Assembly (NCBI GenBank): GCA_023421675.1
Contig: JAEZTC010000002.1
Span: forward strand, 62,001 to 126,000
DNA length: 64,000 bases
DNA from: Bacillota bacterium
GTDB taxonomy: Bacteria; Bacillota; Clostridia; Acetivibrionales; JANLFN01
Reading direction: 5' to 3'
Position 1 is the first letter of the stretch. Each line of letters opens with the position of its first letter. Both the position numbers and the translations under genes were made by a program. The notes under the pieces were generated by a model, which saw only the letters and a program-made list of their open reading frames with translations, searched no databases and was not told the origin of the DNA. Positions 35,259 through 43,580 of the stretch are shown here, piece after piece.

Positions 35259-35267
35259 TGCTATAAT
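35259..35267 (+). promoter_or_regulatory. Extended -10 promoter of the monooxygenase gene
   Basis: TGC-TATAAT (35259-35267) lies about 36 bases before ATG 35303, with no strong -35. The 35056-35258 stretch between the divergent genes is extremely AT-rich and holds nothing else I can identify. Confidence 0.6.
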
Positions 35268-35302
35268 TTATGGTATTAACACTTATAGGAGGCGGTTTAG
35301 AC

Positions 35303-35590
35303 ATGGTAAAGGTTGTAGCAAAAAACAAGGTAAAAAAGGGTTCTGAAGAGCAGTATTTGAAACTGGCACAGGCACTTGCCGACAAAACACGTGCAGAAGA
35401 GGGTTGTATAACCTACCAGCTGTTTCAGGACATTAATGACAGCGGTATATATACTTTTATTGAAGAATGGGCAGATGAGGCCGCTCTTGATGCGCATATG
35501 AAATCAGAACACTTTCAGGAAATTGTCCCTAAGCTGGGAGAATTCAGTGAAGGAAGCGGAGAGATAAATGTTTATAAACTCTTAATATAG
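35303..35590 (+). CDS. Putative quinol monooxygenase (ABM domain)
   Basis: A 95-residue ferredoxin-like protein of the antibiotic biosynthesis monooxygenase fold. Diagnostic pieces are KVVAKNKVKKGSEEQYLKLA, EEGCITYQLFQD, FIEEWADEAALDAHMKSEHF and the final VYKLL. Relatives such as YgiN oxidise quinols or detoxify electrophiles without cofactors; the substrate here is not known. ATG 35303 follows AGGAGG at 35287-35292. A single gene between a promoter and a terminator. Confidence 0.88.
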   Translation: MVKVVAKNKVKKGSEEQYLKLAQALADKTRAEEGCITYQLFQDINDSGIYTFIEEWADEAALDAHMKSEHFQEIVPKLGEFSEGSGEINVYKLLI

Positions 35591-35605
35591 TTAAGTTGGA
35601 AAGAG

Positions 35606-35632
35606 AAAGCCTTGCTCACACGCAAGGCTTTT
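35606..35632. terminator. Terminator between monooxygenase and DUF3298 genes
   Basis: AAAGCCTTGC (35606-35615) pairs with GCAAGGCTTT (35622-35631), followed by a short T-run. It lies between convergent genes and could act in both directions. Confidence 0.82.
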
Positions 35633-35638
35633 GACATT

Positions 35639-36256
35639 TCATCTGTTTTCAGACATTACTGCCAGTGGGGTTCCCTCTTTTATTATGTCTGTTAGTTCAT
35701 AAACTGATATAGGGAAGAACGGAAAACCGAATACATAAGGAGTTATCTGATAAAGCTGGAAGTATACTACCAAACTCCTGTCTGCTATGTAAAAATCTTG
35801 ATCGGGTGCAATACCATTATACTCAAGTATGTCAATTTTTCTTTCTGCAATCTGTTTTGCTATTATATCTGAAAGCACCTTCTGATAATTACTGCCTGGC
35901 TTGAATAAATCTGCGAGTGTATAAATGTTTCCATCCTGCAGGTTAAAGGTCAAAGACTTGATTATTGTATTTCCGTGAGCTGCATGGTGAATATAAGTGT
36001 AATTACTTATTGACAGGCTCAGGAAACCTCTTTGATTATTTTTTATCTCGAAATCTCCTATCATTGTTTCAATAGTGCTTTGGTAGTATCCCTGGTCTAT
36101 AATCAGCTTGTTTACTACATATAGGATCATATTGTTAATTCTCTGCTCAACAGCAGTATTTTTCATACCTGATACTACGGGAAAAAATATAGATATGTTT
36201 TTGTTGGGAGATAGCATTTTATTGGTTAGAATTATTAATGTTTCGTCTCTGTCCAT
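35639..36256 (-). CDS. DUF3298/DUF4163 (RsiV C-terminal-like) protein
   Basis: A 205-residue protein with FFPVVSGMKNTAVEQRINNM near the start, and then the DUF3298 pattern SFTYIHHAAHG-like and ITPYVFGFPFFPISVYELTD. This C-terminal domain occurs in RsiV and PdaC and can bind lysozyme or act as a sensor. No signal peptide or membrane helix is visible, unlike RsiV, so a cytoplasmic location is suggested. ATG 36256 (reverse) follows AAAGGACC; TTG 36262 is in frame but less likely. Confidence 0.75.
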   Translation of the reverse strand: MDRDETLIILTNKMLSPNKNISIFFPVVSGMKNTAVEQRINNMILYVVNKLIIDQGYYQSTIETMIGDFEIKNNQRGFLSLSISNYTYIHHAAHGNTIIKSLTFNLQDGNIYTLADLFKPGSNYQKVLSDIIAKQIAERKIDILEYNGIAPDQDFYIADRSLVVYFQLYQITPYVFGFPFFPISVYELTDIIKEGTPLAVMSENR

Positions 36257-36383
36257 ATTCAAGGTCCTTTACATTTTTATCTCATTTATATTATTCAGCT
36301 ATTTAAAGGAAAGGGACGGATGTTTATTAATTTATATTATGCTATTATTATATAAAAGGAAAAAAGTGAAAGAAGGATTACAA

Positions 36384-37298
36384 ATGACAAAAGAAAAAAA
36401 TAAAAAAATAAAAATAGTTTATATCGCTGCCATAGCGTTATTCATTTCAGGATTAACTGCGTGTACTGATAATGATAAAAAGTCTGAAAAACCTGTAACG
36501 TCTATAGTAAAAGCTACAAAGGATACAAGTACTGCTCAAGTAAAAGCAGTAGCTAAAAGTCTTATCAGTTCAAGCGGTATGACAGTAAAGGATAGATTCC
36601 TGCTTCCTGAAGGATATGTAAGAACAATACCTTCTACCGGCTCATTTGAAGAGTATCTGCAGACTTTGCCCCTTAAGCCGGATGGTTCAATAGTTCACTT
36701 TTTTGACGGCAGCGAAAAGACACGAATTGTATATGATGCGGTACTGGATATTGATGTGGGGGACAGAGATCTTCAGCAATGTGCTGATGCTGTTATGAGG
36801 TTAAGATCAGAATATCTGTATAAAAATAAAAGGTATAGTGAAATCGCATTTCATTTTGTTAACGGGTTTAATGCAGAGTATTCCAAGTGGAGGCAGGGAT
36901 ACCGGATTAGAGTTGAAGGAAATAATGCCTATTGGGTAAAAACAAATGGTCCTTCCGATGACTATAAGTCTTTCAGAAACTATCTTGACATGGTGTATTC
37001 CTATGCAGGAACATTGTCACTGATAAAGGAAGTAAAACCTGTAGATATAAAGGATATGTCAATTGGGGATATATTCATAGATAAAGGACATACGATTATT
37101 GTTCTGGATATGGCTGAAAACAAGAGTACGGGAAAAAAATTATTCATGCTTGCCCAAAGCTATATGCCTGCACAGGATATACAAATACTTAAAAACCCTG
37201 AAGATAATGGATTGAGTCCCTGGTACGAACTGGATTTTGGTGAAGTACTGGATACCCCCGAATGGACCTTCAGAAAGGGAGATCTTATGAGGTTTTAA
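36384..37298 (+). CDS. DUF4846 lipoprotein
   Basis: A 304-residue protein with a lipoprotein signal (basic start, hydrophobic IVYIAAIALFISG, lipobox LTAC). A Lys/Thr/Ser linker and a globular DUF4846 domain follow (VKDRFLLPEGYVRTIPSTGS, then SEIAFHFVNGF and DLMRF at the end). Probably anchored on the outer face of the membrane. The family has no known activity. ATG 36384 follows AAGGA at 36373-36377. The frame stays open upstream to 36108, antisense to the neighbour, but that part is not coding. Converges on the CBM25-like gene. Confidence 0.83.
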   Translation: MTKEKNKKIKIVYIAAIALFISGLTACTDNDKKSEKPVTSIVKATKDTSTAQVKAVAKSLISSSGMTVKDRFLLPEGYVRTIPSTGSFEEYLQTLPLKPDGSIVHFFDGSEKTRIVYDAVLDIDVGDRDLQQCADAVMRLRSEYLYKNKRYSEIAFHFVNGFNAEYSKWRQGYRIRVEGNNAYWVKTNGPSDDYKSFRNYLDMVYSYAGTLSLIKEVKPVDIKDMSIGDIFIDKGHTIIVLDMAENKSTGKKLFMLAQSYMPAQDIQILKNPEDNGLSPWYELDFGEVLDTPEWTFRKGDLMRF

Positions 37299-37300
37299 TA

Positions 37301-37326
37301 GAAAGACGCGGAATACCGCGTCTTTC
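37301..37326. terminator. Bidirectional terminator, DUF4846 and CBM25-like genes
   Basis: A perfect 11-bp stem GAAAGACGCGG/CCGCGTCTTTC with a 4-base loop lies between convergent stops. The T-tails are short. Confidence 0.78.
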
Positions 37327-37341
37327 TGCATATAGTATGAT

Positions 37342-37665
37342 TTACATTGATACGTCAAATGAATAGTTTTTACCTGAATTGTTATCCCAGTTGTTTGCAC
37401 AGTCCTTGAAACACATATTAAGAGTATCTCCATAGGAAACCCGGATGTCTGCTTCAAAACCGTTAGTTCCTTTTGTCATTTTGTAATCTTCAACCTTATC
37501 CCACTTGCTCCCATAACCTATGTGGGCATACATATGAGTTGCACCGCTTTTTGAAAGAATTCCGTCATATGTCACTTTCAAGGTATCGCCAACGCTTGGA
37601 ACTGCCGGAGAAACGGCAACACCCTTGGAGATATATTCGCTATTCGATCTGGATAGTCCTGTCAT
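37342..37665 (-). CDS. Stand-alone CBM25-like carbohydrate-binding protein
   Basis: A 107-residue protein resembling a single starch-binding CBM25 module. It has VSPAVPSVGDTLKVTYDGIL, HMYAHIGYGSKWDKVEDYKM, LNMCFKDCANNWDNNSGKNY and a terminal SFDV strand. It has no signal peptide and no attached enzyme, so it probably acts inside the cell, for example on glycogen-like polysaccharide (inference). ATG 37665 (reverse) follows ATGGAGGTAATTAT; the ATG at 37683 is less likely. It is divergent from the nucleotidyltransferase-PMM fusion gene. Confidence 0.78.
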   Translation of the reverse strand: MTGLSRSNSEYISKGVAVSPAVPSVGDTLKVTYDGILSKSGATHMYAHIGYGSKWDKVEDYKMTKGTNGFEADIRVSYGDTLNMCFKDCANNWDNNSGKNYSFDVSM

Positions 37666-37750
37666 ATAATTACCTCCATACATAAAAAATTATTTTTCAC
37701 TTTTTATTATTAACTTTAACGATTAAAAAATCCTATAACAATTATCCAAC

Positions 37751-37779
37751 TTGATTAATTATGTTTGTAAGCTTAAATT
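37751..37779 (+). promoter_or_regulatory. Possible promoter of the nucleotidyltransferase-PMM gene
   Basis: TTGATT (37751-37756), 17-base spacer, TAAATT (37774-37779). The -10 is imperfect. It would give a leader of about 130 bases in which I recognise no known riboswitch. Confidence 0.4.
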
Positions 37780-37917
37780 AGAATTTTTGCCAATATAAAC
37801 ACATGGCCTCGCAGCAGGATAGTTTAAATCTCTTTTGAACATAATAAAAAAGCACATCATCAATAAATTAGAAGTTCATTCTTGGGTTTACAAAAAATAA
37901 ACGAAAGGATGAAAAAA

Positions 37918-40371
37918 ATGAAAGCAGTTATAATGGCAGGCGGAGAAGGTACACGACTGAGGCCGCTTACCTGTAACCGGCCCAAACCAATGGTTCCCAT
38001 TGCAAACAAACCGGTAATGGAACATATTATTGAATTGCTTAAAATCCATAAGCTTGATGAAGTTGCTGTGACGCTACAGTATATGCCGGAACAAATTAAG
38101 GATTATTTCGGTGATGGTAGAGAATTCGGTATTAGCATGAGATATTATATTGAACATACCCCGCTTGGTACTGCAGGAAGTGTTAAAAATGCTGAGAATT
38201 TTCTTGATGAAACATTTATAGTAATAAGTGGGGATGCAATAACTGATATTGATCTTCAGGAAGCCATAGATTTTCATTTCAGAAAGAACTCTATTGCTAC
38301 ACTGATACTTAAAAAGGTTGATATTCCGCTGGAGTATGGAGTAGTTGTAACGGACAGTGAAGGAAGAATTACCAGGTTTGTTGAAAAGCCCAGCTGGGGT
38401 GAGGTATTCAGTGATACTGTAAATACAGGTATATATATACTATCACCTGAAGTACTTGGGTATTTTAAACGGAATGAAATGTTTGACTTTAGCAAGGATT
38501 TGTTTCCAATTCTGTTAAAGGAAAAAAGACCAATGTATGGCTTTGTTACTGAGGATTACTGGTGTGATATAGGCGACCTTAATGCTTACAGCCAGGTACA
38601 CCGGGATATTCTGGACAGAAAAATAAAACTAAATATCGATGGAATGCAGGTTAAGGATGGAGTATGGGTTGGAGAGGGCGTAGAAATTGAAGATGGAGTA
38701 ACAATTGAAAAACCGTGTATAATAGGAAACCATACAAGGGTTAAAAAGGGTGCACTAATAGGAAATTATACAGTTATTGGAGAACACAATACTATTGAAG
38801 AAAGATCCAGTTTTAAGAAAAACATTATTTGGAAAAACTGCATTATTGGAAAAGATGTTCAGCTGCGAGGCAGCATTATTTGCAACAAGGTTCACTTAAA
38901 GGAAGGTTGTGCAGTCTTTGAACATTCTGTTATTGGTGATGAGACAGTAGTGCGGGAACAGGCTGTTATTAAACCAAATATTAAAATATGGCCTGATAAA
39001 ATAATTGAAGCAGGAGCAGAAGTAAACTCAAACATGGTGTGGGGCTCTAAATATACCCGTCTGATTTTTGGCAATCGGGGTGTAGCGGGCGAAATAAATG
39101 TGGATATAACTCCTGAATATGCTTCTAAACTAGGGGCGGCATATGGATCGACATTTAACGGGAAGTCAAAGCTTGCAATCAGCTGTGATGATACGCCAGC
39201 TGCTCAAATGTTAAAAATATCTTTTATTGCTGGGCTTCTCTCTTCGGGTGTGGAGGTTTATGACTTTGGTATATTGCTTTTGCCTGTAATAAGATCTGCA
39301 ATAAGGTTTTATAAGGCTGATGGCGGTATTCATATCAGTACGTCTACTACTAATATTACAAGATTGTTTGTTGATTTTTTGGATAAAAACGGCAGTAATA
39401 TTAACAGAGCTTTGGAACGTAAAATAGAAAATGCTTTTATCCGCGAAGATTTCCGAAGGTGTGAGGGCGACTGCATCAGGAATATTAAGCATATAACTGA
39501 ATATGGAAGATTCTATTTGAGGGATATAATTAATAGTATTAAATCCCAAGAGATTAATTATAAAATTGCTTTGAATTCAAGATCAAAGCTGATTACCCTA
39601 AGCATGAAAGAGCTGCTTGAGGAGTTGGGGTGCTCAGTAGAAACAATGGATGTTATTTCAGGTAATTCTTTAAACCAAAGTGAAAGTAAAGATGTAAAAT
39701 ATTTTTCCAGCTATATAAGATTAAATAAATTTGACCTTGGTGTTTCTATCGAGGATACATCCGAAAAGATGATGCTGGTTGATAATAAGGGGAGAATAAT
39801 TACCGATGATATGTTCATTGCTCTTGTTTCACTTATACTTTTCAAATCAGTACAGGGCAATACTGTAGTTGTCCCCATTTCTGCAAGCCATGTAGTAGAA
39901 AGGATTGCAAATATAAATAATGGTAAAGTCGTGAGGACAAAAACCTCAGCCAGGGATATAATGGGCAAAATGCTGGGTAATGACGTGAAGGAAGAAATGC
40001 TTGAACAGTTTACCATGCATTTTGATGCTGTTGCGGGATTGGTTAAGATACTTGATTTTATGCATATAAACGGTCAGAAGCTTTCAGAGCTTATAGAGAT
40101 GATTCCCGAAATTCATATTAGCAGAACTGAAGTGGATTGCCCCTGGAATGCCAAAGGTAAAGTCATAAGAGAAATAATCCAGGATAAAGACAGCAAAAGT
40201 GTTGAAACATTGGAAGGTGTTAAAATATTCAAGGATAAAGGTTGGGTACTTATTCTGCCTGATGAGGAAAAACCTGTATGTAATGTAATAAGCGAAAGCT
40301 ATTCGGAAGAATTTGCACAGGAACTTGCCAATATATATGTAAATAAGATTAGGGAAATAAGCAGAAGTTAA
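37918..40371 (+). CDS. Sugar-1-phosphate nucleotidyltransferase fused to a phosphomannomutase-like domain
   Basis: An 817-residue fusion. Residues 1-235 are an intact nucleotidyltransferase (MAGGEGTRLRPLTCNRPKPM, SGDAITDID, WCDIGDL). Residues about 245-370 are a left-handed beta-helix of hexapeptide repeats. Residues about 380-817 follow the phosphohexomutase fold. Such fusions are usually annotated mannose-1-phosphate guanylyltransferase/phosphomannomutase. In the mutase part the phosphoserine loop TASHNP is replaced by HISTSTTN (472-479), and the metal loop DxDxDR by EDTSEK (612-617), so that half is probably not a mutase. ATG 37918 follows AAAGGAT. Probable role: NDP-mannose or NDP-glucose supply, with a regulatory C-terminal half. 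Confidence 0.85.
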   Translation: MKAVIMAGGEGTRLRPLTCNRPKPMVPIANKPVMEHIIELLKIHKLDEVAVTLQYMPEQIKDYFGDGREFGISMRYYIEHTPLGTAGSVKNAENFLDETFIVISGDAITDIDLQEAIDFHFRKNSIATLILKKVDIPLEYGVVVTDSEGRITRFVEKPSWGEVFSDTVNTGIYILSPEVLGYFKRNEMFDFSKDLFPILLKEKRPMYGFVTEDYWCDIGDLNAYSQVHRDILDRKIKLNIDGMQVKDGVWVGEGVEIEDGVTIEKPCIIGNHTRVKKGALIGNYTVIGEHNTIEERSSFKKNIIWKNCIIGKDVQLRGSIICNKVHLKEGCAVFEHSVIGDETVVREQAVIKPNIKIWPDKIIEAGAEVNSNMVWGSKYTRLIFGNRGVAGEINVDITPEYASKLGAAYGSTFNGKSKLAISCDDTPAAQMLKISFIAGLLSSGVEVYDFGILLLPVIRSAIRFYKADGGIHISTSTTNITRLFVDFLDKNGSNINRALERKIENAFIREDFRRCEGDCIRNIKHITEYGRFYLRDIINSIKSQEINYKIALNSRSKLITLSMKELLEELGCSVETMDVISGNSLNQSESKDVKYFSSYIRLNKFDLGVSIEDTSEKMMLVDNKGRIITDDMFIALVSLILFKSVQGNTVVVPISASHVVERIANINNGKVVRTKTSARDIMGKMLGNDVKEEMLEQFTMHFDAVAGLVKILDFMHINGQKLSELIEMIPEIHISRTEVDCPWNAKGKVIREIIQDKDSKSVETLEGVKIFKDKGWVLILPDEEKPVCNVISESYSEEFAQELANIYVNKIREISRS

Positions 40372-40375
40372 AAGA

Positions 40376-40398
40376 GGAGCTGTCACACAGCTCCTTTT
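40376..40398 (+). terminator. Terminator of the nucleotidyltransferase-PMM gene
   Basis: GGAGCTGT (40376-40383), loop CAC, ACAGCTCC (40387-40394), then TTTT. Confidence 0.88.
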
Positions 40399-40403
40399 AA
40401 ATG

Positions 40404-40590
40404 ATAGATAGCCTTTCAGGTAACCCCCTGTAGGCAGCCTTCCAGGTAACCCCCTGTAGTCCCCCTGTTAGGGGGACACAAGACTAAAAAGGTTTAGGCT
40501 CCCCTAACAGGGGAGCTGTCACGTAGTGACTGAAGGGTAGTGCAGAGCAACTTTCTAAAAGGGGAGCTGTCAGTATGTGACTGAGGAGTT
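40404..40590. repeat. Palindromic repeat cluster (MITE-like)
   Basis: No gene fits here. CAGGTAACCCCCTGTAG occurs twice (40417-40433 and 40443-40459). GTCCCCCTGTTAGGGGGAC (40459-40477) and GCTCCCCTAACAGGGGAGC (40498-40516) are palindromes. AGGGGAGCTGTCA...GTGACTGA occurs twice (about 40509-40532 and 40560-40583). The GC-rich composition stands out from the surroundings. The AGGGGAGCTGTCA-n-TGACTGAGG motif resembles a dispersed repeat seen in many Firmicutes. Confidence 0.75.
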
Positions 40591-40603
40591 ATGCAATTCA
40601 TTG

Positions 40604-41245
40604 TTAAATACCTGAATCAAGCCTTTCTTCAATATCTGTATGAATTATTTCCCCTGACTGCATCATTGGGTTAACTGCTATACCCTGGACATAATCTTTG
40701 ACTGCATCTGTAAAACCGTTGTCACTTACTCTGCTGAACACTCCAAAAATAATATCTCTAATATAGTCATCAAAAAATGGCGCTATCAGATAATGCTTTA
40801 TTCTTAAATCTGTCAGACCTCTGAAATAATTTCTCGCAGGTGCAAGACCTATGTCTATCGCAAAGGAAAAGCTCATGTCAACTAAATCATAATTTGAGTT
40901 GGCCCTTAGAATTCCCATGTCTCCAAGTCCTGTCTCACTATAACTTTCTATTCCTATTCTGTGAAGTTCATCCTGAATAATTGCACGGCATAGAAAATGT
41001 CTGTCTGTCTCACCAATTTTCTTTTTATACCTTTCGTAATAATACTCTTCCGGTAAATCTAATTGGCTCCTTGTTAATACAGCTTCTTCAACTTTAATTA
41101 TGTTATTGTCTACAAGATAGTTAAGGAAACTTACATCACGCTTACCACCGCTTGCAGCTCTAGAATTGTCTAGAATATTATCAAGTGTTACACTGCAATT
41201 TCTGAACTGTAATTTTTGCTCAATATTTGTTATCAAATTAATCAC
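40604..41245 (-). CDS. Hypothetical protein, family not recognised
   Basis: A 213-residue soluble protein with a fairly normal amino acid mix. Distinctive segments are SFSFAIDIGLAPARNYFRGL, TDLRIKHYLIAPFFDDYIRD and DELHRIGIESYSETGLGDMG. No signal peptide, membrane helix or catalytic motif is evident. GTG 41245 (reverse) is the longest start, with a weak AGG before it. It ends next to the palindromic repeat cluster and shares strand with the shortened deacetylase gene upstream, 64 bases away. I cannot assign a role. Confidence 0.65.
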   Translation of the reverse strand: MINLITNIEQKLQFRNCSVTLDNILDNSRAASGGKRDVSFLNYLVDNNIIKVEEAVLTRSQLDLPEEYYYERYKKKIGETDRHFLCRAIIQDELHRIGIESYSETGLGDMGILRANSNYDLVDMSFSFAIDIGLAPARNYFRGLTDLRIKHYLIAPFFDDYIRDIIFGVFSRVSDNGFTDAVKDYVQGIAVNPMMQSGEIIHTDIEERLDSGI

Positions 41246-41309
41246 CCTAAATTATTTTGCCCAAAAAATGTTTTAGTTTTCATCTGGAATTAAGTAATTT
41301 ATTTATAAA

Positions 41310-41846
41310 TTATTTATATAGTTCAGAGATAAAAACAATCTGAATTTTATTGGAATCAAAATAATTTAACGAATCTTTGATAGCTTCAAATGTTACTTTG
41401 CCGCCTTGTTTTCCTACATGCCCTATTGCAATTGCGAACCCGTTTGACTGAGCCATATCGGCTGCAGCTTTTAACCGAGCCTTTATATAATCCTTTGACT
41501 TCTCTGTACCATCGATATACAGGGTTGAAGCTGCAAAAGCCTGAGTATCAAATTCAGTAATTGAAAAGGTAAGATGCCTTTTGATAGATATTAGTTCATC
41601 CGCACCTTCCATGTCATAGCTGAAGTTTTCTATAACAATGGCAAGCCTTGGATAGGTACTATCCACATTATTTACAGATTGATTGTCCAGAGTATTGGTA
41701 TTAAGAGTATGATAATCCTGGAAATAGTTAATATTTATAATTAAAACCAGGCTAAATACAAGCAGTGATACCATAACGCAGATATATGTTTTAATTTTTT
41801 TTGAAATCAGATATACTATTTTCATATGCACCAATTTTCTAAGCAT
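41310..41846 (-). CDS. Divergent polysaccharide deacetylase, apparently lacking the central catalytic part
   Basis: A 178-residue protein with an N-terminal membrane helix (about 20-40), a linker and a shortened DUF610-type deacetylase domain. The first strand is present (PRLAIVIENFSYDMEGADEL, then KRHLTFSI). The last part is also present (STLYIDGTEKSKDYIKARLK, MAQSNGFAIAIGHVGKQGGK, IVFISEL). The usual middle segments, with HLPMEP-like and NHMGS-like motifs and LDSRT, are missing: about 110 residues where the family has about 210. The reading frame is intact. Start ATG 41846 or 41825. Probably non-catalytic or a decayed gene. Confidence 0.65.
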   Translation of the reverse strand: MLRKLVHMKIVYLISKKIKTYICVMVSLLVFSLVLIININYFQDYHTLNTNTLDNQSVNNVDSTYPRLAIVIENFSYDMEGADELISIKRHLTFSITEFDTQAFAASTLYIDGTEKSKDYIKARLKAAADMAQSNGFAIAIGHVGKQGGKVTFEAIKDSLNYFDSNKIQIVFISELYK

Positions 41847-41910
41847 CCTATGTTAAATATACTATTAGAAAAGCTGTTTTAGACTTTTATATATTACTGA
41901 ATTTTGTATT

Positions 41911-41942
41911 ATAAGATGAAGATATTTACTTCATCCTATATA
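41911..41942. repeat. Small hairpin carrying a repeated ATTTACTTCATCC motif
   Basis: GATGAAG (41915-41921) and CTTCATC (41929-41935) form a hairpin. ATTTACTTCATCCTATATA (41924-41942) recurs with one change at 43661-43679. The two copies flank the DUF881 gene pair. The rest of 41847-42057 shows no gene. Confidence 0.6.
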
Positions 41943-42057
41943 TTTAAAATTTATGGGGAATTTCCAGATTAGCTTGAAATAATCCAAACTAAAAAGTAGA
42001 ATTATCTATAGAACACCTAGTTTGTTATTCCCAATATCAAGTTTTTATGAGGTAAAT

Positions 42058-42777
42058 ATGCCCAAAGGTGAAAGAAAATTTGTTTTTTTTATTGCTTTTA
42101 TGCTGCTGGGGTTACTTATTGCAGTGCAGGGAAGAAGTATTTTCACTGCTAATAAGGAAAAGTCCCAAGCTGCTTTAAATATTGACAAGCTGACTATTCA
42201 GCTTGATGAAGAAAAGAATAAAGAAAAACTATTACGTCAGCAAATAAATGAAAAAGAGAAAATCAACGATAAATATCTTAAGGAAAATGTAGACTCAAAA
42301 AGCAATTTGCTTCTAAAAGGTTTAAAAACTGAGCTTGACAGTCTTAAAACAAAGGCAGGCCTTACCGACGTTAAGGGAAAGGGTGTTATTGTCAGGATCA
42401 GTGATAATACCGAAAGGAACAGCGATAACCCTATGGATAACATAGTACATGACGAAGATGTGCTTGTAGTCCTTAACCAGCTAAAGTCAGCAGGGGCACA
42501 GGCAATTTCTATTAATGGTGAAAGGTTTATTGCAATAAGCGAAATTGTGTGTGCAGGGCCTACTATAAGGATTAACAAGCGACGAACCCCTGCGCCTTTT
42601 GAAGTTAAAGCAATAGGAAACCCCGACTTGCTGAGTGATTCAATTAAAAACAATATGTATCTAAGCGAACTTAAAGGCTTTATAAACATAGAGGTTACAA
42701 AGTCACAGAATATTAGTATTCCAAAGTACAGCGGAAACCTTGATAATTATGTTACTTCAATGGAGGTATTGAACTAA
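42058..42777 (+). CDS. DUF881 family membrane-anchored protein (first of a pair)
   Basis: A 239-residue protein with an N-terminal membrane helix (about 6-26), a coiled coil (about 35-95) and a DUF881 domain. The domain reads GLTDVKGKGVIVRISDN, VHDEDVLVVLNQLKSAGAQA, ISINGERFIAISEIVCAGPT and PFEVKAIGNPDLL. These YlxW/YlxX-like proteins are common in Firmicutes near cell-division and sporulation genes and have no firm function. ATG 42058 follows GAGGT. The stop overlaps the next ATG (TAATGA). Confidence 0.88.
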   Translation: MPKGERKFVFFIAFMLLGLLIAVQGRSIFTANKEKSQAALNIDKLTIQLDEEKNKEKLLRQQINEKEKINDKYLKENVDSKSNLLLKGLKTELDSLKTKAGLTDVKGKGVIVRISDNTERNSDNPMDNIVHDEDVLVVLNQLKSAGAQAISINGERFIAISEIVCAGPTIRINKRRTPAPFEVKAIGNPDLLSDSIKNNMYLSELKGFINIEVTKSQNISIPKYSGNLDNYVTSMEVLN

Positions 42778-43481
42778 TGAAATTCACCAGGAATTTTGCT
42801 TTGACATTCATATGTATTCTACTTGGGATGGTTGTTGCCTGGCAATATACAAGCATAAACAGGAATCAGGCGCAGGCAACTGTTCAGAACCAGCGTGTTG
42901 ATGACCTCATGCAGCAGCTTCTTGCATCCAAGAAAACAAATGAGGACTTGAGACAAAGAAATCAGGAGCTTGAACAGATTAAAACCAAATACGAGGATGC
43001 CAAAGGTGATGATAATAAAATGATTGAAAACCTCAAGGAAGAGATTCAGAGGGACAAAATGATTGCAGGTCTTGTTGATGTTAAAGGAAAAGGTATAATA
43101 ATTACCATAGAAAACAGTAATGGTGCAACAGTCCTCGATACCGACCTTTTGAAACTTGTAAATGAACTAAAGGCATCGGATGCACAGGCTATCTCAATAA
43201 ACGATGAAAGAATAACAGCAATGAGTGAAATTAGGTCTGCAGGCGTAACAAGAGGTTATATCATGGTTAATAACAAGCAGATGATTTCACCCTTTGTCAT
43301 TAAGGCTATTGCTGAACCTGATAAGCTTGACAGTGCCCTCGGAATGATAGGTGGGCAGATAGAGGAGCTTGAAGGATACCAGCTTAAGGTTACAACAAAA
43401 AAGACTGATAATCTGGTGATACCAAAAGTCAAGGACGATGGTTCGGTTATTAAGACAGATCTTTTATCTCCAGCACAATAA
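42777..43481 (+). CDS. DUF881 family membrane-anchored protein (second of a pair)
   Basis: A 234-residue paralogue of the upstream gene: N-terminal helix (about 5-24), coiled coil (about 30-95) and DUF881 domain (GLVDVKGKGIIITIENSNG, DTDLLKLVNELKASDAQAIS, INDERITAMSEIRSAGV, PFVIKAIAEPDKL). Tandem overlap suggests the two products interact or arose by duplication. Followed by a structured 340-base intergenic region. Confidence 0.88.
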   Translation: MKFTRNFALTFICILLGMVVAWQYTSINRNQAQATVQNQRVDDLMQQLLASKKTNEDLRQRNQELEQIKTKYEDAKGDDNKMIENLKEEIQRDKMIAGLVDVKGKGIIITIENSNGATVLDTDLLKLVNELKASDAQAISINDERITAMSEIRSAGVTRGYIMVNNKQMISPFVIKAIAEPDKLDSALGMIGGQIEELEGYQLKVTTKKTDNLVIPKVKDDGSVIKTDLLSPAQ

Positions 43482-43496
43482 TATCTTCCATCCTAT

Positions 43497-43580
43497 ATAA
43501 GTTGAATTAAATATTCAATATGCATCATGTCCTAAATGCCGGCCATGATGGTATTGATAAATGATTTTAATTCAACTTAT
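43497..43580. repeat. Long hairpin element downstream of the DUF881 pair
   Basis: A perfect 15-bp inverted repeat ATAAGTTGAATTAAA / TTTAATTCAACTTAT (43497-43511 and 43566-43580) encloses a second stem ATCATG/CATGAT (43524-43529 and 43544-43549). It is followed by GGATAAA/TTTATCC (43594-43600 and 43613-43619) and CATTTGC/GCAAATG (43620-43626 and 43643-43649). No open frame of note exists between 43482 and 43784. Confidence 0.7.

Noticed and set aside
36108..36383. Open frame extending the DUF4846 lipoprotein upstream
   Set aside because: It is antisense to the DUF3298 gene, has no ribosome site, and would bury a clear lipoprotein signal peptide that starts at 36384.
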